A DNA stretch of 64,000 bases. Source: SIG77 sp045589595. GTDB lineage: Bacteria; Verrucomicrobiota; Lentisphaeria; Victivallales; UBA1829. Shown here one piece after another: positions 16,628 through 25,477 of this stretch. Under the pieces are notes generated by a model. That model worked only from the letters and a program-made list of their open reading frames with translations, was not told the origin of the DNA and made no database searches. The stretch is taken from positions 1-64,000 of the forward strand of contig JAZNPK010000018.1 of NCBI GenBank assembly GCA_045589595.1, in the 5' to 3' direction. Within the stretch, counting starts at the first letter, position 1, and each line of letters opens with the position of its first letter. Made by a program: the position numbers and the translations under genes.

Positions 16628-16640
16628 TGGTGTTGCGGTT

Positions 16641-17096
16641 TTATCCGTATGATTCGTCGTAATCTTCGACGTATCCGTCATCTGCGCCTTCGAATGCGGG
16701 CAGGCACGGCTGCCATGCAGATGGGATGGCATTTTGTTTTTTCTCTGTTTTTCCGGGTGCTGCGATTATTTTTGCGAGGGTGGCAAGGGCGCGGATGCGA
16801 TCGCTGTCCCGGACGGCATTTGATGCGATATCCACCAGCAGTTCCCGGATCCAGGTCTGATCGGCGGCGAGGACTTCGGCGCGTTTTCTGCGCAGGAATG
16901 TGATCCTGTTTCTGATGGTGCTGTCGTCGAACAGTTCTTCTGCAAAATCGACAGCTTTCTGTCCTTCCAGTTGGAATCCGGCGGCGTGGATCGCGCCGCA
17001 TGGATCGCCCCAGAAATGATTGCTGTAATACCGGCAGAATGCTTCTTTTCTGGTATTTGCCAGAGGCGTACTGCCTTTTTCCTTTTTATCTTCCAT
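16641..17096 (-). CDS. Orphan terminase small subunit-like protein
   Basis: The 151-residue protein fits the Terminase_2/XtmA pattern: an N-terminal helix-turn-helix region (TRKEAFCRYYS...AIHAAGF near residues 15-45), a NRITFLRRKRAE segment, then a helical part ending DRIRALATLAKI, where terminases read a 'K-A-L-x-x-L-G-K' type motif. In phages it would bind packaging DNA. No large terminase, portal or other phage gene is nearby, so it is either a remnant or a domesticated DNA-binding protein. ATG 17096 has an AAGGA site at good spacing; an ATG at 17150 is less likely. The acidic tail (residues 138-151) is unusual. Confidence 0.6.
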   Translation of the reverse strand: MEDKKEKGSTPLANTRKEAFCRYYSNHFWGDPCGAIHAAGFQLEGQKAVDFAEELFDDSTIRNRITFLRRKRAEVLAADQTWIRELLVDIASNAVRDSDRIRALATLAKIIAAPGKTEKKQNAIPSAWQPCLPAFEGADDGYVEDYDESYG

Positions 17097-17178
17097 GATG
17101 ATAACATCCTTTTTTTTACACATCGGGTCTATTATGGGCGGCAGCGTCAAAAGTTTGAAAAAAATTATCGTTGATATC

Positions 17179-17206
17179 TTGAAAATCTTTTTTTATCATC
17201 TATATT
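17179..17206 (+). promoter_or_regulatory. Promoter of the NYN-mlaEFD operon
   Basis: TTGAAA, 16-nt spacer, TATATT; about 96 bases lie between the -10 and the start at 17303, giving an AT-rich leader. Confidence 0.65.
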
Positions 17207-17302
17207 ACGAAATAATATCCCCGCTACAGGTTTTTTTATTCGGAGAAAAGTTTTGCGGGGAGGGTGTTTCTCTGTTTTATTTTGTTTCAGGAGTTCGGTA
17301 TT

Positions 17303-18256
17303 ATGGATTTCGGTTCAAGGTTGTTGCGTATCGGTATTTTCTATGACGGTAACTACTTTTATCATGTCAGCAATTACTATTGTTATGCGCATCCGCGTCG
17401 TGCGCGTCTGAGTATTCCGGGTCTTCACGATTTTATCCGCCGCATGGTATCGGAGCGTGAAGGTGTGAAAGAATCGCTCTGTCAGATCGTTGACTGCCAT
17501 TATTTCCGTGGTCGTCTTCCTGCAATGGAAGCGAATGCCCGTCAGATTCTTCTGAATGAGCGTATTTTTGATGATATTCTGATGCGTGAAGGTGTGGTGA
17601 CTCACTATCTTCCGATGACGCGCAACACGGAAAAAGGTGTTGATGTATCGCTTGCTCTGGAAACATTGGAGCTGACGCTGTTCAAGAAATTCAATGTGGT
17701 CGTTCTGATTGCCAGCGACAGTGATTATGTGCCTCTGGTCCGCAAACTCAATGCGTTGGGTACCCGCGTCATGATCCTGGGCTGGGATTTTGAATATGTG
17801 GACGACAACGGCAATACACGCAATACGGTGACCAGTTCCCGTCTGATGAATGAATCGTCCTATCCGCTGCGGATGCACCGGATCATCAACGGCGATGACA
17901 GACTTGCCAATTTCTCTGTGGATTCACTTTTTGTTCCGTCAGCGAACACCGGCAACGCACGCATGTCTGAAGAAGGCGGCGGCGTTTACGATTATCCGGA
18001 GGCGCAGCCGATCGTGCAGGAGGAAGCAACCGGAGAACGTCAGTACGGTAAAGTGATCCATTTGAAAAACGGTTATGGTTTTGTGATGCCTGACGGCGGT
18101 ACGGAAGGGATCTTTTTCTTCTGGCCGGATATTCAGAATTGCGACTTCAACGATCTGGAACTGGGCGACCGTCTGGAATATGAAGTCGGAAGAAATGACC
18201 GCGGGCTTTGTGCGAAAAATATTGTCCGGCTGGATGCAGATCTTCCGGACGAATGA
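17303..18256 (+). CDS. NYN-domain (LabA/DUF88-like) protein with C-terminal cold-shock domain
   Basis: Residues 1-200 form a NYN/PIN-like nuclease domain: the first acidic site in IGIFYDGN (residues 10-17), a second in KGVDVSLALE, and a third in ASDSDYVPLVRKL. Such domains cleave RNA. Residues 249-310 form an OB-fold/cold-shock-like domain, GKVIHLKNGYGFV at its start with aromatic RNA-binding residues, and SPFG-like ending. The two together suggest an RNA-binding endoribonuclease. I start at ATG 17303, eight bases after AGGAG, not at 17264. It heads the operon with mlaEFD; 23 bases separate it from mlaE. Confidence 0.82.
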   Translation: MDFGSRLLRIGIFYDGNYFYHVSNYYCYAHPRRARLSIPGLHDFIRRMVSEREGVKESLCQIVDCHYFRGRLPAMEANARQILLNERIFDDILMREGVVTHYLPMTRNTEKGVDVSLALETLELTLFKKFNVVVLIASDSDYVPLVRKLNALGTRVMILGWDFEYVDDNGNTRNTVTSSRLMNESSYPLRMHRIINGDDRLANFSVDSLFVPSANTGNARMSEEGGGVYDYPEAQPIVQEEATGERQYGKVIHLKNGYGFVMPDGGTEGIFFFWPDIQNCDFNDLELGDRLEYEVGRNDRGLCAKNIVRLDADLPDE

Positions 18257-18279
18257 TCTGACAGGGGAGGCTGAAACAC

Positions 18280-19098
18280 ATGGGGAGGTTTTACAGACAA
18301 CTTGAACGGATCGGGACGGGTACGGAGAGTCTGATGACCCTGTTCCGGAACTTCATTGCGTTCACAGGTGCTGTAACTGCCGCCCAGATCTCCGCTGTAT
18401 GCCACCCCCGCAAAATCCGCTGGGGCGATACGGTTTCCTGTATGGTCCGCTGCGGTGTGGAAGGTTTGCCGGTCACGATCCTCATCTGTTTTCTGATGGG
18501 GGTGATCCTTGCCTATCAGTCTGCGATCCAGATGGAGCGTTACGGGGCGGATCTTTTGCTGCCGGTACTGGTGGGCTGTTCCATTGTCCGTGAACTCGGT
18601 CCCCTGATCGTTGCCATTGTTGCTGCGGGCAGATCCGGCTCCGCGTTTGCCGCCGAGATCGGAACGATGAAGATCTCCGAAGAACTCAATGCCCTGACCA
18701 CGATGGGGCTTGATCCCATCCGTTTTCTCTGTGTTCCGAAATTCATTGCCATGTTCCTGATGCTGCCACTGCTGACGGTTGCCGGAGATTTTTTCGGGAT
18801 CATCGGCGGATACTGTATCGGGGCTGCGGAACTGGATATTTCTCTGGATAATTATCTGCGTGTCACCCGGGAATGGGTGGCATTGGAATATGTGTTTGAA
18901 GGGCTATTCAAGAGTCTGGTCTTTGCCCAGATCATTGCATTGGTGGGCTGCTGGTGCGGATTGCGTACCGGTAATGACTCCATTGCAGTCGGCAGGTCCA
19001 CGACCGGAGCGGTAGTGAACGGGATCCTCGGCATCATCATCGCAGATGCGTTTCTGGCGAAGATCTTTGCCGTGCTGTATGAAGTGATCGGAGATTGA
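18280..19098 (+). CDS. mlaE: MlaE-type ABC lipid transport permease
   Basis: The 272-residue protein is a MlaE/YrbE permease with about five to six hydrophobic segments. It contains the conserved central stretch VRELGPLIVAIVAAGRSGSAFAAEIGTMK, the family hallmark. With MlaF and MlaD it moves phospholipids between the inner membrane and the outer membrane. The gene is directly followed by mlaF. Confidence 0.95.
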   Translation: MGRFYRQLERIGTGTESLMTLFRNFIAFTGAVTAAQISAVCHPRKIRWGDTVSCMVRCGVEGLPVTILICFLMGVILAYQSAIQMERYGADLLLPVLVGCSIVRELGPLIVAIVAAGRSGSAFAAEIGTMKISEELNALTTMGLDPIRFLCVPKFIAMFLMLPLLTVAGDFFGIIGGYCIGAAELDISLDNYLRVTREWVALEYVFEGLFKSLVFAQIIALVGCWCGLRTGNDSIAVGRSTTGAVVNGILGIIIADAFLAKIFAVLYEVIGD

Positions 19099-19100
19099 AC

Positions 19101-19853
19101 ATGCGTACTCCAGCCATATCCGTCCGCGATCTGACCATCGGTTATCAGGATAAAACCATACTGGAACATCTGACTTTTGATGTGCCGCAGGGGCAGATCC
19201 TTGCCATTCTCGGCGGTTCCGGATGCGGAAAAAGTACACTGCTCAAACATATCATCGGGCTGTACGATCCGCTGGAAGGCGACGTTTTCCTGAACGGCAG
19301 AAGCATTGTTCATGCGGATGAAACGGAGCGGATGGGGATTATGCGTTCCTTCGGCGTGGCGTATCAGAGCGGCGCCCTGTTCCGGTCCATGAGCGTTTTT
19401 GAAAATGTGGCGCTGCCCATGCGGGAATTTACAGATATGAGCGAAACGGAGATCCGGGCGCGCGTGGAACGGAAACTTGCTCTGGTCCATCTGGAACATG
19501 CAGGTGATCTGATGCCGTCGGATCTTTCCGGCGGTATGATCAAACGGGCGGCGTTTGCCCGGGCGATGGCGCTTGATCCGCAGATCCTGTTTTTTGATGA
19601 ACCCTCTGCCGGTCTGGACCCTGTCAGTTCTGCCGAACTGGACCGGCTGATCCTGAATATTCGCAGCCGGACCGGTGCAACGATCCTGCTTGTGACGCAC
19701 GAACTGCCCAGTATTTTTGCGGTGGCGGACCGGGCTCTGGTGTTGGATAAAGCCACGAAAAGTATTCTTGCCGATGGCGCTCCGGCAGAGCTGAAACAGC
19801 GTACCGATCTGCCGTTTGTCTATGACTTTCTCAACCGGAACATACCTGAATAA
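19101..19853 (+). CDS. mlaF: MlaF-type ABC lipid transport ATPase
   Basis: A 250-residue ABC ATPase with Walker A GGSGCGKST (about residues 37-45), Q-loop AYQSGALF, signature LSGGM and Walker B ILFFDEPSAGLDP. The AYQSGALFRSMSVFENV stretch is typical of MlaF. A TTG at 19095 overlaps the mlaE stop, but ATG 19101 has GGAG seven bases ahead and is preferred. It powers the MlaE permease. Confidence 0.95.
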   Translation: MRTPAISVRDLTIGYQDKTILEHLTFDVPQGQILAILGGSGCGKSTLLKHIIGLYDPLEGDVFLNGRSIVHADETERMGIMRSFGVAYQSGALFRSMSVFENVALPMREFTDMSETEIRARVERKLALVHLEHAGDLMPSDLSGGMIKRAAFARAMALDPQILFFDEPSAGLDPVSSAELDRLILNIRSRTGATILLVTHELPSIFAVADRALVLDKATKSILADGAPAELKQRTDLPFVYDFLNRNIPE

Positions 19854-19865
19854 GGAGAAAATATT

Positions 19866-20861
19866 ATGCCTGCACGCGACCGTCAGAATTTCAAACTCGG
19901 TTTATTCGTCTTTTTTACGCTGTCACTTTTTGTGGCGCTTGTTCTGTCGCTGGGGATCTTTGAATCCTTCCAGCCTCAGGCGGAACTTGTCACCCTCTTT
20001 GATGAATCTGTGCAGGGGCTGACCAACGGCTCGGCGGTCAAATATCAGGGTGTCCCGCTGGGAACCGTTACAAGCATCAACATCGATATGGATACGCAGA
20101 GCGGCAGACGCCTGATCCGGGCAGGTATGACCATTGATCTTCAGAAATTCAAAACGGGTGCGAAAGAAACCATCAGCGAAGAACATTTTCAGGAAATCAT
20201 CCGCCGCGATATCGCACGCGGTCTGCGCTGTACCATTTCCCCGGACGGCATTACCGGAATGAAATTCATCGACCTGGAATTTGTGTCAGATCCTGCGCCC
20301 GATCCTTTGGCAAGTGCAGGAGCCGCCGCAGTTGCCGATACGCCGGAAGTTCTTTACGTCCCCAGTGTCCCTTCCATGCTGAAAGACTTGCGTATCAGTA
20401 TTTTCGCGTTGCTGGACAAGATGAATGCCATTGATTTTTCCGGTATTTCCAAGCATACCATTGCCACGCTGGATTCTGTTCAGAAACGGTTGAACGACCC
20501 GGCATTGGCGCGGATCATTACCAATCTGGACAAGGCATCTGCCAATCTGGAGACCACATCCGGTGCATTGCGCAAGACGCTGACGCCGGAGCAGATCAAC
20601 GGTTTTGTGCAGCATCTCAACGATACCATCCGGACAGTGGATGAACTTTCCGTATTCGCAAAAAAGACGCTGGCAGACGCGGAACTGGGCAAAACGAGCG
20701 ACGATTTCAGACGGCTTCTCGCCACATTGAACGAACTCTCACGGAACTTTTCCACCAGCCTGACCAGTCTGGATGAAATGCTGGATTCCGCTACGGAACT
20801 TATCCAGTATCTGGATTCCGATCCGTCGGCACTGGTGCGGGGAAAAGGCAAGAAAAAATAA
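19866..20861 (+). CDS. mlaD: MlaD-type MCE-domain protein
   Basis: The 331-residue protein has one N-terminal membrane helix (about residues 10-31), an MCE domain (about 38-140, starting LVTLFDESVQGLTNGSAVKYQGVPLG), and a long C-terminal part of mainly helical heptad-like sequence (about 175-320). It ends in a basic GKGKKK tail. It should form the periplasmic lipid-binding ring of the Mla system. The reading frame stops two bases before the convergent zwf stop. Confidence 0.9.
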   Translation: MPARDRQNFKLGLFVFFTLSLFVALVLSLGIFESFQPQAELVTLFDESVQGLTNGSAVKYQGVPLGTVTSINIDMDTQSGRRLIRAGMTIDLQKFKTGAKETISEEHFQEIIRRDIARGLRCTISPDGITGMKFIDLEFVSDPAPDPLASAGAAAVADTPEVLYVPSVPSMLKDLRISIFALLDKMNAIDFSGISKHTIATLDSVQKRLNDPALARIITNLDKASANLETTSGALRKTLTPEQINGFVQHLNDTIRTVDELSVFAKKTLADAELGKTSDDFRRLLATLNELSRNFSTSLTSLDEMLDSATELIQYLDSDPSALVRGKGKKK

Positions 20862-20862
20862 A

Positions 20863-22269
20863 TCAGATCTTTTCCGTGATGGATGTCCCCGCCGGATAAT
20901 AGTGCAGGGGCGTCGCCGAGGCAATGACCGGATCCAGCAGCTGCCACGCCGCCCGGATGGAGTCGGACCGGATGAACAGCATACGGTCGTCCAGCATCAC
21001 ATCCAGCAGCAGCCGTTCATAAGCATCGGGCATGACTTCGCCCGGCTCCATAAGACTGGCGTAGCAGAAATTCATATTCAATTCCCCCATGCACAGTTTG
21101 GGACCGGGATGTTTCGCCTGGATCGTCAGGCTGATCCCTTCCTCCGGCTGAATACTGAACAGCAGACGGTTCCGGACCAGAGCCTCCGGCGGAACGCCCG
21201 GAAAGATGGATTCGACCGGGCGTTTGAACCGCACTTCGATCTCACTGCGTTTTTCCGCCATGCGTTTGCCGCAGGTCAATGTGAACGGCACTCCATCCCA
21301 GCGGGGAGTCCGGATATTGAGAACGGCGGAAACATAAGTTTCGATCCCGGAATCGGCAGCCACGCCCGGTTCGCTCCGGTACGCAGGAACTTCTCTGCCG
21401 TCGATGACACCTGCAAGATATTGTCCGCGGCAGACCTGATCCGGATGCAGCGGATCAATGGCACGGAAGAGACGCACTTTTTCGTCATGGACGCAATCCG
21501 CCGAGAAGGAATACGGTTTTTCCATGGCGATGAGCGACAGCAGTTCCAGCATGTGGTTCTGGAACATATCCCGGATCAATCCGGTCCGGTCAAAATATTT
21601 TGCCCGGTTCTCCACACCGAGTTTTTCCGATACGCGGATGTGGACGGATTCAATGTGTTCCCGGTTCCAGACCGGTTCAAATATACGGTTGGCAAACCGG
21701 AAAAACAGAATGTTCTGCACCGTTTCCTTGCCGAGATAATGATCGATCCGGAAGATCTGTTCCTCTTTCAGATTGCGGTACAGTCTGGTATTGAACGCAT
21801 CGGCATCCGTCAGATCCCTGCCGAACGGTTTTTCCAGAACGACCCGCGATCCATCGGTCAGGGTGCCGTCATCTGCAAGGGCATCCAGCAGATCCATGTA
21901 GATGTCGGAGGGCAGGGAGAAATAGAGGATGTCGGCAGAAGGCAGTCCCGCACAATCATCCCGGAGTTTCTTCAGACGCTGTTTCAATGTCAGACGGACT
22001 GCCGGGTCGAAATAATCGCCGGTGATATATTCCATCCGGGCGGAAAAAGACGGATCATCGGAACGGATTTCCGTTTGATTCCGGGTACAGATCACGATTT
22101 TTGTGCGGTCATGGAGCAGCTGCCGTTTGTGGAGTTGTTCCAGAGCCGGCAGCAGTTTGCGCTTTGCCAGATCACCGTTCGCACCGAATACCACAAGTCG
22201 TGCCGGGGCAGGGTTGACTTCCATACAGAATCCGCCCTGCCAGCGGAATCCGTTTCCGTTCTGCGGCAT
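20863..22269 (-). CDS. zwf: Glucose-6-phosphate dehydrogenase
   Basis: Zwf oxidises glucose 6-phosphate with NAD(P)+ in the oxidative pentose phosphate pathway. The dinucleotide site is VVFGANGDLAKRK (GASGDLxxRK type) and the active-site motif is RIDHYLGKE. At 468 residues it is slightly short but complete. Its ATG overlaps the stop of the zinc-ribbon gene in a TAATG. A second ATG at 22224 is possible but has no better ribosome site. The rest of the pathway is not in the window. Confidence 0.96.
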   Translation of the reverse strand: MPQNGNGFRWQGGFCMEVNPAPARLVVFGANGDLAKRKLLPALEQLHKRQLLHDRTKIVICTRNQTEIRSDDPSFSARMEYITGDYFDPAVRLTLKQRLKKLRDDCAGLPSADILYFSLPSDIYMDLLDALADDGTLTDGSRVVLEKPFGRDLTDADAFNTRLYRNLKEEQIFRIDHYLGKETVQNILFFRFANRIFEPVWNREHIESVHIRVSEKLGVENRAKYFDRTGLIRDMFQNHMLELLSLIAMEKPYSFSADCVHDEKVRLFRAIDPLHPDQVCRGQYLAGVIDGREVPAYRSEPGVAADSGIETYVSAVLNIRTPRWDGVPFTLTCGKRMAEKRSEIEVRFKRPVESIFPGVPPEALVRNRLLFSIQPEEGISLTIQAKHPGPKLCMGELNMNFCYASLMEPGEVMPDAYERLLLDVMLDDRMLFIRSDSIRAAWQLLDPVIASATPLHYYPAGTSITEKI

Positions 22270-22646
22270 TATGTGCGTGCCTCATAATCGGCACAATCAT
22301 CCATGGGGCCGACATCTTTATCGTGTTTTGTGCAGTAGATCCGGAATGCGTTCATCACCCGGTATTTGCAGTCGCGGCAGAATCGTTTTTCCGTTCCGGC
22401 AAGGGGATTGACTGCTGTTTGGACTTCTTCGCCGAGCAGCGCGGCGAGGGCGTTGGTCTTTGCAGAATTCTCTGCCGATTCCGGCTGTTCCCTGACGGCG
22501 GAGAGTGTTTCCACGACAGCACCGCAGGACGCGCATTTCAGCACTTCGCCTGTTTTGGTCCAGCCATCCATTACAGATTCTTTTTTCAGAAAGGAATTAT
22601 TGCCGCAGTGGGGGCAATCCCATGAATCACCGGCTTTCATCATCAT
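22269..22646 (-). CDS. Zinc-ribbon protein
   Basis: The 125-residue protein has two CxxC pairs in the first half (CPHC at 11-14, CASC near 38-41) that would form one zinc ribbon, and a second Cys/His set in the C-terminal part (CRDCKYR, YCTKH, DDC). The linker is low complexity. I do not know its function. It sits in front of zwf and is translationally coupled to it. Of three successive ATG codons the third (22640) is best spaced from the GGAG, so two or three residues may be missing from the true start. Confidence 0.7.
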   Translation of the reverse strand: MMMKAGDSWDCPHCGNNSFLKKESVMDGWTKTGEVLKCASCGAVVETLSAVREQPESAENSAKTNALAALLGEEVQTAVNPLAGTEKRFCRDCKYRVMNAFRIYCTKHDKDVGPMDDCADYEART

Positions 22647-22721
22647 ATCTCCAGTTTCGTTGTCAATCTGATCTGTTTTGAGACAATCTACTCTTTTTTT
22701 TAAAAAAATCCAGTTCCAAAC

Positions 22722-22749
22722 TTGAAAAAACGGAAAAGATGCTTACTTT
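22722..22749 (+). promoter_or_regulatory. Promoter of the DUF2062 gene
   Basis: TTGAAA, 16-nt spacer, TACTTT, ending 30 bases before the ATG at 22780. Confidence 0.65.
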
Positions 22750-22779
22750 AACACGGAACGAAAACGGAAAGTTGTAAAA

Positions 22780-23298
22780 ATGAATTTGAAACAGAAGATC
22801 CGGAAACTTTACTTTAAGGTCATCCATCAGGAGGGAACGCCGGAAAGTGTGGGGCGCGGTATTGCCATCGGGCTGTTTATCGGTTTTATTCTGCCCATCG
22901 GTCTTCAGACGATCCCGGCACTGGTGGCTGCCTTTTTCTTCAAAGCGAACAAGGCGCTCACGTGGCTTTTTACCTGTGTATCCAATCCGGCATCCGTTTT
23001 TATCCTGTATCCGATCCAGTGTTATACGGGCAGTCTGCTGATCTTTGATCCCATGAGTTTTTCTGAACTGGAAAAACAATTTGCCAATATCGCCGCCGCC
23101 GATGGTGTGCGCGAAGTGATGAATGCCTTTCTTGATCTCGGGCTCGATATTATCATCACTTTCTTTGTGGGCGGACTTTTTTACGGGTCGATTTTTGCTG
23201 TACTGGGATATTTTACCGGAGCCAGACTCGTCCGTCTCTACCGGATCAGAAAAGAACAGCGCAAAGCCGCCCGGAAACAAATGCAGCAGGAACAGTGA
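22780..23298 (+). CDS. DUF2062 membrane protein
   Basis: The 172-residue protein has the DUF2062 plan: a short basic N-terminus, the motif GTPESVGRGIAIGLFIGFILPIG near residue 19, two or three further hydrophobic segments, and a basic tail (EQRKAARKQ). The family is of unknown function, often next to glycosyltransferases; here it is alone, with its own promoter. A weak GGAAAG lies ahead of the ATG. Confidence 0.85.
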   Translation: MNLKQKIRKLYFKVIHQEGTPESVGRGIAIGLFIGFILPIGLQTIPALVAAFFFKANKALTWLFTCVSNPASVFILYPIQCYTGSLLIFDPMSFSELEKQFANIAAADGVREVMNAFLDLGLDIIITFFVGGLFYGSIFAVLGYFTGARLVRLYRIRKEQRKAARKQMQQEQ

Positions 23299-23318
23299 CC
23301 GGACCCGTTTGCTGAGCG

Positions 23319-23933
23319 TCAGCGGAATCGTGCAACCGGCAGATGCATCCGCAGTTTTATGGCGGCGATCCGGATGCCGGACACCACAAATGTAACGATG
23401 AGAAACTGCCAGAACAGAGGCAGTTCCGTTATGGTCAGAACACAGTAAAGACATCCGCCCAGCAGAGAAGCCGTGGCATAAAAATCACTGGTCAGAACAG
23501 CCGGGATCTGACGCGCCAGAACGTCACGGATCACGCCGCCGCCCACCGCAGTAAAGACCCCGGTCAGAACGATCCCGATGGATTCCAGGCCGTATTCCGC
23601 GCCTTTTGCCGCGCCCAGCGCAGTGAATACACCGAGCCCGAACGCGTCAAGAAACATAATGAGCCGCCGTTCCGCCTGAAAAAATCTGGCGGCAGAAAAA
23701 ACGATCAGCCCCGCCGCAATACAGACCAGCAGATAGGTTTTGTCCTGAAGTGCCGCCACGGGAACTGCACCGATGATCGTATCCCGCATCATGCCGCCGC
23801 CCACTCCGACCGTACAGGCAAAGACCACCACGCCCAGCAGGTCCAGTTTCAGATGGACTGCCCGGAGTGCGCCGGTCACGGCAAAAATCGCCGTCCCGAT
23901 CAGGTCAAATGTCAGGATGATATATTGTTCCAT
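23319..23933 (-). CDS. TRIC-family (UPF0126/YicG-like) channel protein
   Basis: The 204-residue protein contains the two-fold repeat of the family: DLIGTAIFAVTGAL with GVGGGMMRDTIIG in the first half, and DAFGLGVFTALGAAKG with AVGGGVIRDVLA in the second. Seven hydrophobic helices are expected. Bacterial TRIC homologues form cation-permeable trimers. It is the last gene of the nrdR operon. Confidence 0.9.
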   Translation of the reverse strand: MEQYIILTFDLIGTAIFAVTGALRAVHLKLDLLGVVVFACTVGVGGGMMRDTIIGAVPVAALQDKTYLLVCIAAGLIVFSAARFFQAERRLIMFLDAFGLGVFTALGAAKGAEYGLESIGIVLTGVFTAVGGGVIRDVLARQIPAVLTSDFYATASLLGGCLYCVLTITELPLFWQFLIVTFVVSGIRIAAIKLRMHLPVARFR

Positions 23934-23939
23934 AGCCCG

Positions 23940-24914
23940 TTATTTTCCGTAAACTTTCTGCCACGCGGAAACACGCAGCCGCATATTGTTGACCATGGCA
24001 TCGTAAAACAGATACAGATCGTTCATGTGGTAGATCCCTTTGCCGAAAATGGATTTGCCGAGCCATGCCGGTTCTGCCGGAAGCCGGACCGTCAGCGCAC
24101 CTTTTTCCGGATCGATCACCGCCCCGCACAAATGCGTGAAACGCGTAATCTTTCCGGTGGTATAATCGTAAAACATGGAGCCGGGATTTTCCGTTGCCGC
24201 CGCCGGGACCGCGTCCGTCCGCCAGTTCAGCGGGTTGATGCAGTAGGTCCCTTTGCCGCTGAACGGACTTTTTGCCGCGTCAGGTGATTCCGTGTTCCAG
24301 GTGATGACCACACCGAAATCGTCCGCCCCCTTTGCAAAGGGCAGTTTCGCTCCGGCAGATTCTTTTTTCAGAGGAATACCGATGAGATACGCTGCCACAA
24401 AACCGCGTTCCGGCATAATATTTCCGTTCATGATCAGGACCATGGCAAGATCCAGCGCCCCCTGACTGTGTCCCAGCAGGATGTAGGGTCTGCCCCGGTT
24501 CAGATGAGTCAGGTAGTAATGAAACGCCTGTGCCGCATCATTGATCCCGGCGGCAGAACTTTCCCCGATATTGTTTTTCTTTTCCCCGCCCTTCAATTCT
24601 TTCATACAGCGGTAAAATTCCAGCTGCCGCACATAAGGCGAATAGAGATTGGCGTGTTCTTTCAAGCCGGAAAGCTGGGCATTGGCAAAGGGGATCACCT
24701 TGGATTTCGTTTTTTCGTCCCATTGCATCAGGGGATTGTTCTTATCCGCCACCAGCGTCGGGTAAATGTAGAATACATCAAAGGGCTTGTCCGCTTTTTC
24801 CGCAGCGGTATAGACCGCCCAGTTGGAAGGCAGCGTGTAGTTGATGTCGCGCCACGCATAAAGTGAAGCTGAACAGAGGACGGTCAACAGAAACAGCAGA
24901 ATTTTTTTCATCAT
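23940..24914 (-). CDS. Exported DUF3089 alpha/beta-hydrolase-like protein
   Basis: The 324-residue protein begins with a signal peptide (KKILLFLLTVLCSASLYA, about 20 residues). It has the DUF3089 look: FDVFYIYPTL near residue 44 and a nucleophile elbow GHSQG (about residue 148), so a serine hydrolase/esterase activity is likely. Substrate unknown. The gene is 24 bases after hpt. Confidence 0.85.
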   Translation of the reverse strand: MMKKILLFLLTVLCSASLYAWRDINYTLPSNWAVYTAAEKADKPFDVFYIYPTLVADKNNPLMQWDEKTKSKVIPFANAQLSGLKEHANLYSPYVRQLEFYRCMKELKGGEKKNNIGESSAAGINDAAQAFHYYLTHLNRGRPYILLGHSQGALDLAMVLIMNGNIMPERGFVAAYLIGIPLKKESAGAKLPFAKGADDFGVVITWNTESPDAAKSPFSGKGTYCINPLNWRTDAVPAAATENPGSMFYDYTTGKITRFTHLCGAVIDPEKGALTVRLPAEPAWLGKSIFGKGIYHMNDLYLFYDAMVNNMRLRVSAWQKVYGK

Positions 24915-24937
24915 ACGCGTTTACTCCGGGTTGAGAT

Positions 24938-25462
24938 TTATTCTTTGACGCAGATATCCGGCAGATTCCGGTATTTTTCCATGGAATCCAGCCCGTATCC
25001 CAGCACATAAAGATCCGGGATCGTGAACCCGGTCCAGTCAGCAGCCGGAAATTGTTTGATCTTCCCGCCGTCCAGCTGTTTATTCAGCAGAACACATGTC
25101 CGGACCGAGGCGGCATCCATCTTTTCAAAATACTGTTTGACCGTTGCCAGAGTGCAGCCCGTATCCAGAATGTCGTCGATCAGCAGGATGTGGCGCCCTT
25201 GTACCGGCAGTTTCAGCTGACTGCGGATCTTCAGATTTCCGCTGGAAGCATCGTTGCTGTAGGACGACGCCGAAATGGAGTCCAGATATACATCATCCAG
25301 TTCGATGTGACGCGCCAGATCCGAGGCAAAAAGCATTGCTCCGTTCAACAGCACCACCAGCGTCAGCGGCTTGCCGGAATAATATTCCGTGATCTCACTT
25401 CCCAATACACGGACACGGTCGGCAATGGTCTGACGGTCGATCAGCAGTCTCCGGTTCATCAT
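24938..25462 (-). CDS. hpt: Hypoxanthine phosphoribosyltransferase
   Basis: Hpt salvages hypoxanthine (and often guanine) with PRPP. The PRPP-binding loop is LLIDDILDTGCTL at residues 93-105; LNGAMLF near 39 and the C-terminal VLGYGLD are also typical. The 174-residue length is standard. Operon position: fourth gene after nrdR. Confidence 0.93.
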   Translation of the reverse strand: MMNRRLLIDRQTIADRVRVLGSEITEYYSGKPLTLVVLLNGAMLFASDLARHIELDDVYLDSISASSYSNDASSGNLKIRSQLKLPVQGRHILLIDDILDTGCTLATVKQYFEKMDAASVRTCVLLNKQLDGGKIKQFPAADWTGFTIPDLYVLGYGLDSMEKYRNLPDICVKE

Positions 25463-25477
25463 ACAGAAAAGCTCTCC

